From assembly GCF_010093815.1 (NCBI RefSeq), contig NW_022985560.1, positions 555,501 through 619,500 of the forward strand: DNA of 64,000 nt, read 5' to 3'. Source of the stretch: Pseudovirgaria hyperparasitica. Taxonomy: Eukaryota > Ascomycota > Dothideomycetes > Acrospermales > Acrospermaceae. Shown piece by piece: positions 22,455-33,546 of the stretch (its first letter is position 1; every line of letters starts with the position of its first letter). A program made the translations under genes and the position numbers. The notes beneath the pieces are model-generated. The model was not told where the DNA came from. It did not search any database and worked only from the letters and a program-made list of their open reading frames with translations.

Positions 22455-23672
22455 ATGCCACCGCAAAGCAGAGGATTGCAGGTGCCCGCAGGATTCCAGT
22501 CAAAGTCAACGCCGAACCTCCCGACTCTCGCGTCGCTACGCCGATCGAAACATGTTACGACCACAGACTCTGATACCGGCGCGTTGGCTGAATCTCCAGA
22601 AATCATCTCATCCTTAGAGTCCGCGTCACGCGAAGACGATATCGCAGACGAAGACTTACAGCAGTCGCCGAGTGGGATTGCTCTCGATCAAGATGAGGAC
22701 TTTTCGTCCGACGCTGAGGATGCTGATACCACAGCACCGCGACAGCGACCGCTCTACACGCACGCATCGCGATCATTTTCTAGCCTGCCACCGCAGACAA
22801 ATTCTAGCATGCTATTTCCTCCATTCTATAATCGACCGCCTGCTCCACTCCCAGAATCTCCGACCTTGACCTCGCTGTTCAGGCCATCGTTTTCCGCACA
22901 AGCCTCAAGACCTACGACACCCGAGTCGTCTGATGTGGAACTTGGAGACACGGCTCCTTCGGGCGCAGCGACACCCGTCTCTACTACCACGACCACGGCC
23001 GATATTAATACCTCTGCTCGCCTTGCGCCGCCCTCTGTCCCCCGAGCCTCACCCAAGGTGCCAACCTACGAATACTATGGGTTCGCGTTGTACCTCGCCT
23101 CGTCTGCAGCATTCATAATGTACTTGCTTTGGTCATACTTGCCTTCACCGTTTCTACATCAATTGGGCATACATTATTATCCAAACAGGTGGTGGGCGCT
23201 GGCGGTACCTTCATGGCTCGTCGTCCTGATCGTGTACATCTACATCGCGCTTGCAAGTTACAACACCCAATATCTCACGCTGCCATTATCGAGCTGCGAG
23301 AACCTGGTTGACGAAGCGGGAGCCGTTGCGTGCATTGATACAAGATCAAGAAAGATTGTCAAGAATGGTGTCGTACCAGCTGGGTCTAGAAAGGGTTCGG
23401 CAAATGCAGCGTCAAGCCCAGTATCACCTACTGTAGGCAGGCGAGGAGGCGACCTCCGCACTATGAGCAATTTCGGTGTACAAACGACATTCATTGCTGG
23501 ATATGACGTAGATTGGCGTACTCTGTGGAGCATTGGTACTGATGGTGTGCTCGATGTGCCTTTTGGGGGTGTCTGCGAGGTTCTCTATGGTGACTACCGC
23601 AGTAGCGACAACGACGACATTGCGAATGATGCTTTGAATCACACACCTACGCGAATGACTGAGAATGGATGA
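22455..23672 (+). CDS. GPI19: GPI-GlcNAc transferase subunit P (PIG-P)
   Basis: Single exon, 405 residues, ATG at 22455 (MPPQSRGLQVPAG). Residues about 205-272 form the PIG-P domain: YEYYGFALYLASSAAFIMYL, a short loop PFLHQLGIHYYPNRWWALAV and a second hydrophobic span SWLVVLIVYIYIALAS. This is the hallmark two-helix hairpin. The protein belongs to the ER-membrane GPI-GnT complex that transfers GlcNAc to phosphatidylinositol, the first step of GPI-anchor synthesis. The ~200-residue N-terminal region is Ser/Pro/Asp-rich and likely cytosolic, much longer than in yeast Gpi19 (about 140 residues total) but common in filamentous fungi. The C-terminal part has a further conserved-looking stretch, VDWRTLWSIGTDGVLDVPFG. 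Confidence 0.93.
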   Translation: MPPQSRGLQVPAGFQSKSTPNLPTLASLRRSKHVTTTDSDTGALAESPEIISSLESASREDDIADEDLQQSPSGIALDQDEDFSSDAEDADTTAPRQRPLYTHASRSFSSLPPQTNSSMLFPPFYNRPPAPLPESPTLTSLFRPSFSAQASRPTTPESSDVELGDTAPSGAATPVSTTTTTADINTSARLAPPSVPRASPKVPTYEYYGFALYLASSAAFIMYLLWSYLPSPFLHQLGIHYYPNRWWALAVPSWLVVLIVYIYIALASYNTQYLTLPLSSCENLVDEAGAVACIDTRSRKIVKNGVVPAGSRKGSANAASSPVSPTVGRRGGDLRTMSNFGVQTTFIAGYDVDWRTLWSIGTDGVLDVPFGGVCEVLYGDYRSSDNDDIANDALNHTPTRMTENG

Positions 23673-25040
23673 AGCTACATGTGGTTGACCTTCCAAATAC
23701 ACCCCCGGGGCCACGCGATAATGAACATATATCAGACGTACCTTGCGACTCTACAGCTTTGCAATTTGAACGCCATGACTCGCTCTCGGCGTCACGAGAA
23801 AAACACATGGAATGATGGGTCCATGTCAGAGGTCCTTGGTCACATGCGCAGGCTCGCGTAATATACATGTGCCCTCGAATTGACGTGCCCAACAAGCTTT
23901 TACGCAAATCAAGTCTTCTATGAGACAAACAAACCCTCAAGATGACGATTGAGCATGGTGATGTACTTGTCACGTATCGCAGTACTTTAAGGCCTGCTAG
24001 TCGTTAACAACTAGATGAGCGGATTACCAGTGCATGGGGAGGGTTTGCTGCAAGACTGGGTACATTGAAACATTCCCATGTCGATCGCTGTCTAACAATC
24101 CTGGCGACCTCGAGGCTAGCACGAGCCATCCTTACGATAAACTTCCATTATCACAGGAATTCACCAGCCGGTTTACAACATCCTCGCGGTCATTGGCGCA
24201 AGCGGAAACTGCCAAGTCTCGCAGAACATTCCGCACCTCGCACAGCATAGACATGCGAATATACCATATTGCGCAGGCTCGTGGTGGGAGCTCTGAGTAA
24301 CCTTCCTCTGTCTCGAAGCTGCTGCATCCGTCGAGTGAGCCGATAGCGCGAGTCGTCGGACGGCCAATGGGACATTCTGATTATATGAGCGTGCCAAGTC
24401 GTTGATGAAGAGTCGGACTTGGCTGACAAGGCATCTTCGCAGTGCTCGCACCTCATTCTCACCACTTCCAGACTGTGCAACTCCGAAGCACGTTGCAAGG
24501 AGCCTCTTCTTGGGCCAACCCCGTCGACCACGTTTGGCTTCTTGTTTAAGCTTCGCCGCTGCTGTGACTGGGTAGGCTTGAGCGGTGGAAGGGGGAGGCG
24601 ATTAACTGGGAGTTGATGCTTGCTTTCGCACTTCTCCTATGCTTGAGTACGAGGGAGAGTGTGATATGGAAGGGTATAGAGCCACGCGCTTCTATCGATC
24701 GCCTAGGGGGTCGACCTATCCACCTCGTCGCAATTTCGTGCTTGTCACGAACTTCTTCCTCATAGGGTAAGACGTATCATAGCAAGTCCTATCAATGCTT
24801 GTTTTCAAACATAGTGAATTACGCGTCTCTCTTGTCCTTTTGACTTCAGACAGCGCTCCGTAGTCAATATATTCAGCATGATATCGTGTAGCACTGATTA
24901 CCTCCCTGGCGAGTGTAAAAGAATATAAATCCCATGGAATGCCTACTTAAAAGTCTCTCCATTCCAAGCATCCAAATTCCTCCCTTCACAGCAGTAACAG
25001 TAGCAACAGCAGCAGTATCAGCAGCAACAGAAGACCAGCC
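23673..25040. other. Intergenic region GPI19 - intradiol dioxygenase gene
   Basis: 1.37 kb without a supportable gene. The last ~60 bases before 25041 are a CAG/CAA-rich leader of the next gene. Confidence 0.55.
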
Positions 25041-26332
25041 ATGCTCCGCCTCACCCTCGCCCTCGCCCTCACAGCCCTCACCCTCATCTCCAACCTCGAC
25101 CCCGCCGCCGCGCACCCAGGCCACGACATCCACGACGAAATCGCCCAACGCGCCGCCTACTTCGCCAATGCCGAGTACACATCGCTCGACCACTGCACGT
25201 CGCAGCTCAAGGCGCGCGAAGCCGAGACTATCGCGCGCCGCCGTGCGACCGTCGACCGTCTGCTGCGCAAGCGAGGCCTCAAGTCGCAACAGGAACGTCG
25301 TGATCTGGCGGATGTGCTGGCCAAGAACCATCATTCGAATCTGACGGTTGACACGAATAGCCCGCATGAGCTGTTGTTTGGTGGGAATGCGAGTTGTTTG
25401 TTGAGCCCGGAGGTTACGGAGGGGCCGTATTGTGTGTTTCTTCCCTTCTCTTTTCTTCTTTCTTTCCCCGTCTTTGCCATTTTGGGGGGGTTCGCTGGCT
25501 ACATGGTGTGATGAGCTAACCATGCAAAAATACGCAGACGTCGGCGGCGAGTTCGTGCGCAAGGACATCACCGAGGACGAAGCGGGCGTGCCCCTGACGG
25601 TGGATCTGCAGATCATTGACACGACGACGTGTGATCCACTGGGTGGTGTCGCGCTCGAGATCTGGCACTGCAGCGCGCTCGGCGTGTACAGCGGTGTGCC
25701 GACTGCGGATCCGACGAATATCAATAATACGGCGTTGCGCGGGATACAGATGAGTGGCGAGGATGGCGTGACGGAGTTTGATACCGTGTATCCCGGGCAT
25801 TATGCCGGACGGGCGGTTCATGCACATAGTAAGTGCCGGGTGGTGATTGCGAAGGTCGAGGAAGCGTGGCTAATACATATTGTGTGTAGTTCTAGCGCAT
25901 ATCAATGCCACGATCCTGCCCAACTCGACAATCACAGGTGGCACGGCGTCGCACGTTGGACAGATCTACTTTGACCAGAGCCTCAACGACGTCGTCGGGA
26001 TGGCAGCGCCGTACAATACCAATACGCAGCCCATCACGACCAACGCGAACGACGGCATCCTGGCGTCTGGCGCGGTCGGCCAGAACGATCCGATTGTCAA
26101 CTATGTGCTGCTTGGAGACGCCATTACTGACGGGGTGTTTGCTTGGATCACGTTTGGCTTGGATCCAGCGGCGGTCAGGACGGTCAGGGAAGCGGCGCAT
26201 TATGGTGAGAACGGAGGCGTTCCGAATACCGTCGGCGGTGGTCCTGGGGGTCCTGGGGGTCCGGGAGGACCGCCGACTGGGTCGAGGCCACCTTTCCCTG
26301 GGCCGCCGACTGCGGTTCCTACGGCTGCTTGA
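25041..26332 (+). CDS. Secreted intradiol ring-cleavage dioxygenase
   Basis: Exons 25041-25431, 25538-25828 and 25890-26332 (374 residues); introns of 106 and 61 nt, both phase 1. The N-terminus is a signal peptide (MLRLTLALALTALTLIS, then AAAHP). Next come a ~100-residue helical region typical of the extracellular fungal group, then CLLSPEVTEGPYYVGGE, the dioxygenase N-terminal signature. Candidate Fe(III) ligands are Tyr181 (GVYSG), Tyr219 (YPGHYAGR), His225 and His227 (RAVHAH). Such enzymes open catechol-type rings between the hydroxyls; fungal secreted members may act on lignin-derived or plant phenolics. The C-terminal ~45 residues are Gly/Pro-rich (GGPGGPGGPGG), a low-complexity tail. 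It converges on RIT1 with 282 bp between stops. Confidence 0.92.
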
Positions 26333-26614
26333 GGATGAGTAGTCAGGAACGAGGATTGGTGTAGGTCGCTGGAAGGGATTGGGAACAGGTGCGAGGCATG
26401 TGTACTGTTTCTAGGTGACTTGTGTTTGCTGAGGAATTTGTGGATGAATACATCGTTGGGCCGTAGTCTACTGTTTTCACGATTTGTCAAACGTAATACT
26501 TCTTGACTTTCCGCCAGCGGTTCTCCGATGCGGACAGAGCCTGACCAGACTGCACACTAACGAAGTATTCGCCGAATCCCTCTTACAGGATGAAGAAATG
26601 ACACAGCTTCCCAC

Positions 26615-28673
26615 CTAGCCAGGTAATCGCGTATATATTGTCGCGCTCGTGTAGTCTTTCTGCGGTCCCCGGACGTCATATCGAACATGGAACTCAGCCA
26701 TGCCGCCCAGGCCTTCTCCTCCGCTTGGTTTCTGGGTGTGAAACTCGTAAGCAGCATCATACAAGTCTGCAGCACACACATGTGTTTCTTTCGATCTTGC
26801 CTTCCTGGTGATACCATCATTTTCCCCATCGAGGATCTGCAGCTGCACGAACAAGCCATCGTCTGTCTTGCCGTCCTCTTTCACGAAAAGAACACTAATC
26901 TCGTCCGACTTGGGATCGTATCGGTAGAGGTATCGTCGTCTCACGCTGAATTCCAGGCCGTTATTGGTTTTGAATGACCCACTTTCTTCGTACATGACTT
27001 CTTCACCTTCTTTGATGTCTCTGACGGATTCATTGTGGGTGTTAAATGTCGCGCTGCCTTCGACGGTGCCTGATGGATGGGTTGTGAGTTTGCTGGAAAG
27101 TGTGCGTTCGAGCTGCCATGTGCCGACTAGGGATCGAAAGATGAGTAGCGTCGATGTTGGATGCGAAGATGCTCCGGTTGGGGCGAGGTTTGGAGAGTCA
27201 AGTGTAGGGGACGAGGACATGGAGCTCATGAGATATGAGTTGACAGACTGTAGCGTTGCTCGAGAGGGATTCAAGGTTGGCATGGAGGTCGTCACCCACG
27301 CAAGGCGTTGTCTTATAAATGGCTTGTCCATCGAATGTGGAGACTTTGGAGTTGATGTCATGCTCCCTGGTATACTTGAGTCACTCTGCGAAGCATCTGC
27401 GCATAGGGACATGGACTTACCATTGGCATTAGCGTAGAGACATATGATAGCTAATGCGGTGCCTAAAGATAGATCTTTGCCAGTCTGACAGCAGACAAAC
27501 AGGCGTCCGGTGCTGAGGTTCGACATGAAGGGCTGTAACTTGTTCAACTCCTTGCGCAGATCTCTACTTCCAAGCTTTCCAGTGGAACACTGCATATGCA
27601 AGTATCTAGACTTCAATCGCAGGCTTGAGCTGCGATGCACGGTCCCTCCGCAGTGTATCACAGCGTCGCTATCGAAAGTAGCGTTCTCGTTGTCTAGTAT
27701 TTGTTCAGCACCTACGTAGAGCCATGTTGTGGGCTTCACGAGAACTAGACCAGCTTCGTTGGGGCATTCGCCGTTCACTAGCAGCTGTGAGATCAACTCA
27801 GGCATATCCTCATCTGTGGAGTTCAGTAGTCGTGCCTTGTGTCTCCAGAACAGCGGCGCTGTCAAGCCCCGAGACCAGCCTTCAGCATCGTCTCCTGCCC
27901 CTTGCACATAACTCCCTTCAAACATTTCACCGCCAAGAACTGTCCTCGACGTTGTACACAGCACTACCCGGTGAAACTCTTCAAATACAGGCACTTGTAA
28001 TATATCGCCTTCTCGTGTCACGAACACTGGTCTAAGGGGCTTGTGCAAAGATGCTCGGAGAGTTGACAAATTGATACCCAGCTCTTGAAGCTGGCGCACG
28101 AAGCGAGGGATTCTGGCTTCAATCTGGGCGTGTTCAGAAGCAGACACCGACATCGTTGCTGTAAATAGTGTATGTGACTCCTCGAGCTCTGGGAAGAGAA
28201 CTCGATTCAGCACGCAGCACCAAATTGGAACCGTCTTGGACAGGGCATCTGGCATTCGCTTCCCTCTTCTAGTCGAGTCGACTATTATGCAGCTAATACG
28301 TTTCAGCAGAGACATCTTCGCCTTGGATCGCATGTCCTGCGTACCCGTCGAACTGACCGATAACGTCCAGCACTTGCGTGTTGAGTCTCCTCAGGCTGAA
28401 GGCCCATTCGTTCATGTGTCCGTCGGTACTTTTGAAGTATGCACTCGCCGTCTTGCGCTCGGGTGGTATGTACCAGCTCCCGCAACGCTCATTCGCAATG
28501 AGTGGCAGCCGCACTGCATCTGCCACAGAGCATACAAATGTTGCATCTTCTGTGATTGATTTCAGACGATTTGAAATAGATAGCGTAGAGCGCTTCAACG
28601 ACGACAGAATTTCGGAGAAATTCGTGGACTGTGATGGGAAGATAATGTCGGACGTCTGCAAGGGACGTGACAT
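26615..28673 (-). CDS. RIT1: Initiator-tRNA 2'-O-ribosyl phosphate transferase Rit1 fused to a C-terminal DUF6314-like domain
   Basis: Exons 28673-28345 and 28292-26615 (668 residues), intron 52 nt, phase 2. Rit1 adds phosphoribosyl to A64 of cytosolic initiator tRNA-Met, keeping it out of elongation. Seen: MSRPLQTSDIIFPSQ, LKRSTLSISNRLKSI, LIANERCGSWYIPP, AYFKSTDGHMNEWAFSLRRL, DGCIIVDSTRRGKRMPDALS across the splice, PIWCCVLNRVLFPE, and the phosphatase-like P-loop CCQTGKDLSLGTALAI near 377-392. From about residue 493 a separate domain begins, FRSLVGTWQLERTL, with YLYRYDPKSDEISVLFVKEDG and VRYDVRGPQKDY. It resembles the lipocalin-like DUF6314 domain, otherwise found as a stand-alone protein. 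It is divergent from RAI1 with a 393-bp shared promoter. Confidence 0.93.
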
Positions 28674-29066
28674 GCTTGCTTGTATCCAATTGAAGCAATT
28701 AATGCTGTCTTATTGAATAAATGTGCATATATAACGCGAAAGATTCCTGGGACATTGTACGTTGCGTCTTTTATTGACTCCGCGTAGTTAGAACTATCTG
28801 ATCCAACATAGCGAAGCGTAATGGGCTTGAGTATCAAAAGGTACGTCAGTGTCAGCTACAGCCGAAGTTCTGGAAAAGATCGCTGCCCACATGTCTATCT
28901 TATCGATACCACTAGCGTCTTGGCGGCAGGAATTGGCACTAGCGCAAGCTCCACAAAATACAACGCGCAACAACAATTCGCGACAAGTAGATTTTGGACT
29001 CTCGTAGAACAACGCGCAATCATTGCCTCTACAAAACTCACACCATGTGAACACGATTCTGTCAAC
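28674..29066. promoter_or_regulatory. Shared divergent promoter region RIT1/RAI1
   Basis: 393 bp between the two start codons, with no coding signal. Both genes must be transcribed outward from here, so shared regulation is likely; no known element was recognised. Confidence 0.55.
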
Positions 29067-30792
29067 ATGTCTACATTCGATGTTATTCCAATTGCGCGCT
29101 TCGCAGGCTCTAGTGCTGCGATCAAGAGACCACGGGTGGGTATCTGCTGTGAGCGGGAAGCTTTTGGGGGGACATAATAGCTAATGGTGTATCTAGGAAA
29201 TTGCATGCTTCTCATATGACAGCGAACACAAGTTCCGCCTCGATGACTCCTCGATCAACTATTACTACCCACCCGCGCTTCCTGCGGACCTCAACGCGGG
29301 CTTCGAGACGTTTAACAACTTGAGGGAGGACCAGAAGGGCGATGAGCATATTGACAGCTTGCTGAAGACGATCATGGCATTGGAGAAGAAGGAGGGCAAG
29401 AAGTGCGAGGCAGACTTCGTGACGTGGAGGGGCATGATGACCAAGGTCCGCATGCGACACGTTCAAGAAGGGGCAGAGCAGCGAGGCTAATTGAAGCGCA
29501 GATCATGGCTGCGCCGTTTGACATGTTCAGCGAGTATGTCAAGCGGAATAGGTCATTTGGGAGGGAGCAAGGCTTACGCATATCAGGTTCGAGATGTACG
29601 CAACGTGTTACCAAGTGAGTAGATTGCAGCGCACACTATTAGGAATTTGGCTAACCATTCCGCCATCAAGGGAACGATGTACGTACCGCTCTAAGTCTTG
29701 TACAGTATGGTACAGCTCGCGTTCTAATCCGCAATCACAAAACAGCTTTATCGAAGAAGACTACCAGTGGCACCTCGACCAGCGTGCCAAACAGTTGACC
29801 CAAAAGTCACGCCGTCAACATTCGGCATCACAAGAGCTGATGCAGTACTGGGGTAAGATTCCCACCACATCCTGCTCTCGCTATCTTTCCTTTTACCTCT
29901 TGATTGACCTTTCCCGGGCTACAAATTCGAAACCCTCGCCCTAATCCCGGACATCTGGGACAACGTATCGCGCGAATACATTGAGTCGCGGCCCTCGCTG
30001 CCCGTCAGCAACAAGGCCCAATACTGCTCCGTCGTCCGCACTGCCATCGGCACCTCCTCTATGGTCATCGGCGGCGAAGTAGACGCCCGTAAGTCGCCCC
30101 CTTGCGATCCCACGCCCTCTTTCCCTTGGATCATCTAGAGAATCTCTCACTCACACACACAGTATGGGACTCCAAGCCCTCCAAACCCTCTCCCGACCCA
30201 ACCTCCACCTCCACCTTCAGCCTCCAAGACGACCCCTCCACCGACGAACCCATAAATTGGGTCGAGCTCAAAACCGCAATTTGGCCGGCAACGACCGGAG
30301 AAATGCTCACATTCGAGCGTAAGCTGCTCAAGTTCTGGATCCAATCCTTCCTGCTCGGCGTGCCGCGCATCATCGTTGGCTTCCGTGACAGGCACGGCAT
30401 CCTGCGCAGCCTCGAGGAGCTGCAGACACACAGCTTGCCCGGGATGGTCAAGCGGCAGCACGCGTCTTGGGACGGCAATACGTGTGTGAACTTTGCGGCT
30501 GGGTTCTTGGCGTGTATGTTTCTTCCTCTTCATATCTCCTATCCATCTCCTCTCCCTCCTCGCTCCGTTCCCTATTACTTCTCTGAACACGTTACATAAT
30601 GAAAGCCTACTAACACAAACAGACCTCAAAGAGACGGTGACTACGCCAGAAAAATACCGCATCCGCCGCACAAAGGGCTCGCCGACAATCGAAGTCGTCA
30701 AACTCCCGAGCGCACTCGGCGACTACTCGCACATCCTCTCCGCAGAGTTTGTGCAGTGGCGGGAGGAGGGCGGCAACGAGACGTCTGGTTGA
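29067..30792 (+). CDS. RAI1: Decapping/pyrophosphohydrolase nuclease Rai1 (DXO family)
   Basis: Nine exons: 29067-29135, 29197-29445, 29502-29533, 29588-29615, 29671-29678, 29746-29852, 29918-30088, 30163-30513, 30623-30792, giving 394 residues. Rai1 partners the nuclear 5'-3' exonuclease Rat1 and removes faulty or missing 5' caps. Seen: IPIARFAGSSAAIKRPREIA, FRLDDSSINYYYPP, CEADFVTWRGMMTK, MQYWGYKFETLALIPDIWDN, motif III GGEVDA (Glu218, Asp220), motif IV VELKT (Glu256, Lys258), FERKLLKFWIQSFLLGVPRI and LPGMVKRQ. Exon 5 is only 8 nt. The intron before exon 7 (29853-29917) has a good GTAAGA donor but ends in GG, and no AG lies between the donor and conserved exon sequence. Other introns are canonical. 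The 80-odd residues after the core are unusual in length but open. Confidence 0.9.
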
Positions 30793-30860
30793 TGCCAACT
30801 GCGTGCGGCGGATGGCAGGTATTGGGGATGGCAGGGGCGCGGAGGGGGTGAATTTGGGAG

Positions 30861-31550
30861 CAGACTTGATAGCCAGTAGAGAATGAACAAGTTATCTGAT
30901 ACCCAACATGATAGAAACCTCGTAGCATGTGCAGTGCCCTAGTATTGAGAATGGTGCAGAGTAAGGACACCACGGTCAGGCTAGCCATGAATTGTGAATG
31001 AGGGAACATGGCCATCGTGAGATATGGCAGCGAGGACACGACGAGACGAATAGGAAGGGGGAATTAAAATAGTAGATATAATAGCTAGTAGAGAATGTAC
31101 TCATCTATCCCATGTCTAACACCATAGAAACCTCATAGCATGTATAGTAAACTACTATTGTACCCACACAGACTAAGCACACCACGACGGGACCGCGTAG
31201 GATTCTATAAATATACCCACAGAACCACGCCTAAAGATTCGTAGCGAGGACACGCCGAGACGAACAGGAAGGAAGAAGGTCATAGCAGACTTGATAGCCA
31301 GTAGAGAATCAACAAGTTATATAATGCCTAACACGATAGAAAACCGCTTAGTATATAGACTGAATTACTATTAAACGCTATATAGGGTATACATTCTAGA
31401 CTTAGCGTAGCTATATATTATAAAATATACCTATAGAACCACGCGTGAAAATTCATAGTAGGAATTATAATTAGTCGAAGAGAATAGAGTAACGTACTAC
31501 TAAGTCCGATAGCTACAGAACCAAGTATTACATAAGATATCAAGAACACA
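30861..31550. repeat. ~212-bp diverged tandem repeat with transition-rich decay
   Basis: The phrase around 'gatagccagtagagaat' starts at about 30861, recurs in altered form at 31073 and again at 31286, with a fainter fourth near 31462. A second landmark (gcgaggacac.acgagacgaa-like) recurs at 31031 and 31243. The spacing is 212-213 bp in each case. Later copies are increasingly AT-rich, and many differences are G to A or C to T (for example 'gtagcatgtgcagtg' against 'atagcatgtatagta'). No coding content. Confidence 0.75.
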
Positions 31551-32466
31551 ACGACTCAAACCCCTCTGAACTCTAAACCCCCTTTTCTAACACGATACCT
31601 ATAAAGGCGCGAATTACCAGACTATGATGCCCCCAGCACCCGGCTGTCCTGTTGGTAGGATTGTATTTTGCTGTGATGGGTTGGGTGTCAAGTCATCATA
31701 GCTGCCGCGTCTCGCTATTCGGGGTCTGAGTTGTTATTCGAGTCTAGGGTAGTGTATGTAATATGGAACGTAGGAACGATATAAGAAAGGCCATGAGATA
31801 CATGATATAACGTTTGAAGCGACTGGGTTATTCTAGTTCTTCTATTAATTATCTATTCATCCCCTGTTTTATTCTCGTTCTATGTTCTTTTCAAGCTTAG
31901 CGAGGGACAGGGACAGGCAGGGGACTTAAGCCAAGTGGTTAATGAATGCTACTATGCACACGACTAGCTAGCCCGCTGAATGGCCAGATAGATGGCTGTC
32001 AAACTAGGCAGTTGAGTGAGTAACCAAGTAAGTAAGTGAGTAACAGGGTGGCAGGACTACAAAGGCCTATATACAAACAAACGGATGGACTCTCAAACAC
32101 TCTTAAACTTCTCAATCCGTATTATTTCGAACACGTTCACTGCCCCCTCTCCCGGCCCGGCCCGGTAATTGATTCCACAAACTCCTCCTACGTCCCCAGA
32201 GAAAACGAGGAAACAAAGAAACAGCCCCTGCCTGATACTTAGATCCATACCACCTCAGGGACCCGTGAGTAACAACACAGGAATCAGCAGCTCATCAGCC
32301 GAGAAAGAAAAAAAAAAGCCGTTCCAAAAAAAAAAAAAAAAAGGCCATGGTGGTAGATCTTTCAGCTGTTGCTTGTAATTACTGTTTTGATTTTTTCGAA
32401 GACATGGCATACCATAACTCACACAAAACATCAAGCATCTACCTGACCTAACGCAACTTAAGCTTA

Positions 32467-32627
32467 TAGTATTGAGCTCGGAGTATTAAGCTCGCAGTAT
32501 CAAGCTCGCAGTATCAAGCTCGCAGTATCAAGCTCGCAGTATCAAGTTCGGAGTATCAAGCTCGCAGTATCAACCTCGCAGTATGTATCAAGCTCGCAGT
32601 ATCAAGTCCGCCGTATGTATCAAGCAT
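32467..32627. repeat. 14-bp tandem repeat (AGTATCAAGCTCGC)n
   Basis: About eleven imperfect copies of a 14-bp unit, with substitutions such as tt/gg in the 'aagttcgga' variant, and two places where an extra 'gtat' is inserted. Each unit contains AGCT and a GTATC core. Confidence 0.9.
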
Positions 32628-32845
32628 CATGAGACAGTGGCTATTTTCTCTTAATATTACTTATATTACTTGTCGAGTATATAGTATCACGGGATCTTTG
32701 AGCGGTTGCCGTGTGGTTTTCAGGCTTCAAAAGGTTCGGTAACACTAGTCAGATGACTAGGACTAGTCATTTTGGCTGAGTGGTTACGACAGCCGGGAGG
32801 GAGGGCGGAGGGAAGGGGATGTGGATTTGCTTTTACTTTTGGATT

Positions 32846-33070
32846 GCTTTACTTTACTTTACTTTACTTTGCTTTGCTCTACTTTGCTTTACTTTACTCT
32901 ACTTTGCTTTACTTTACTCTACTTTGCTTTACTTTACTCTACTTTGCTTTACTTTACTTTACTCTACTTTACTTTACTTTACTTTGCTTTACTCTACTCT
33001 ACTCTACTCTACTCTACTCTACTCTACTCTACTCCACTTTACTCTACTTCACTCTACTCTACTTCACTTT
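32846..33070. repeat. Pentanucleotide array (CTTTA/CTTTG/CTCTA)n
   Basis: A 225-bp pyrimidine-rich run of 5-bp units, first CTTTA and CTTTG mixed, then CTCTA. It grades into looser CTTTT/CTTTG repeats to about 33125. The array is open in all three + frames (Leu/Tyr/Phe/Thr repeats), which is an artefact of the 5-bp period and not coding. Confidence 0.95.
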
Positions 33071-33505
33071 CCTATTGTCTTTGCTTTGCTATGCTTTTGC
33101 TTTGCTTTACTTTTACTTTTACTTTTGCTTGCAGAATATACTACTATACTACACACACAGACTTCAAGCGGCGCTTCATATTAAACTTTAGACGTTACCA
33201 CGGAGTAACTGACTGTATGTTTATGCGGGTGTGGGCGTGGGGTATAATGTGGATATATAATCGGGCGGACGGGCGGGGTTTAGTATGGCTTCTCTGATGA
33301 ATTACGGATGGATTTAGTTGTAGGTATGGGTAATTATTGGTAATTATGGGTAGGTATGGGTAGATATGATAATAATAATGCTGTAAGGGAGAAAGTGTAT
33401 ACACAGCACAAACCCCTAAAACCAGCATCGACAGATGCAATCACGTAGTCTCAAGTACCGAAACAGGCGATGAAAAATCTGGCATTTCAATTTTCGAAAG
33501 CGCTA

Positions 33506-33509
<4 letters not shown>

Positions 33510-33544
<35 letters not shown>
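33510..33544. repeat. (CA)n microsatellite
   Basis: About 17 uninterrupted CA dinucleotides. Confidence 0.97.

Positions 33545-33546
<2 letters not shown>

Noticed and set aside
32772-33297. Long open frames of Leu/Tyr/Phe/Thr repeats on the + strand
   Set aside because: All three frames are open through a 5-bp microsatellite, so they reflect the repeat and not a membrane protein.
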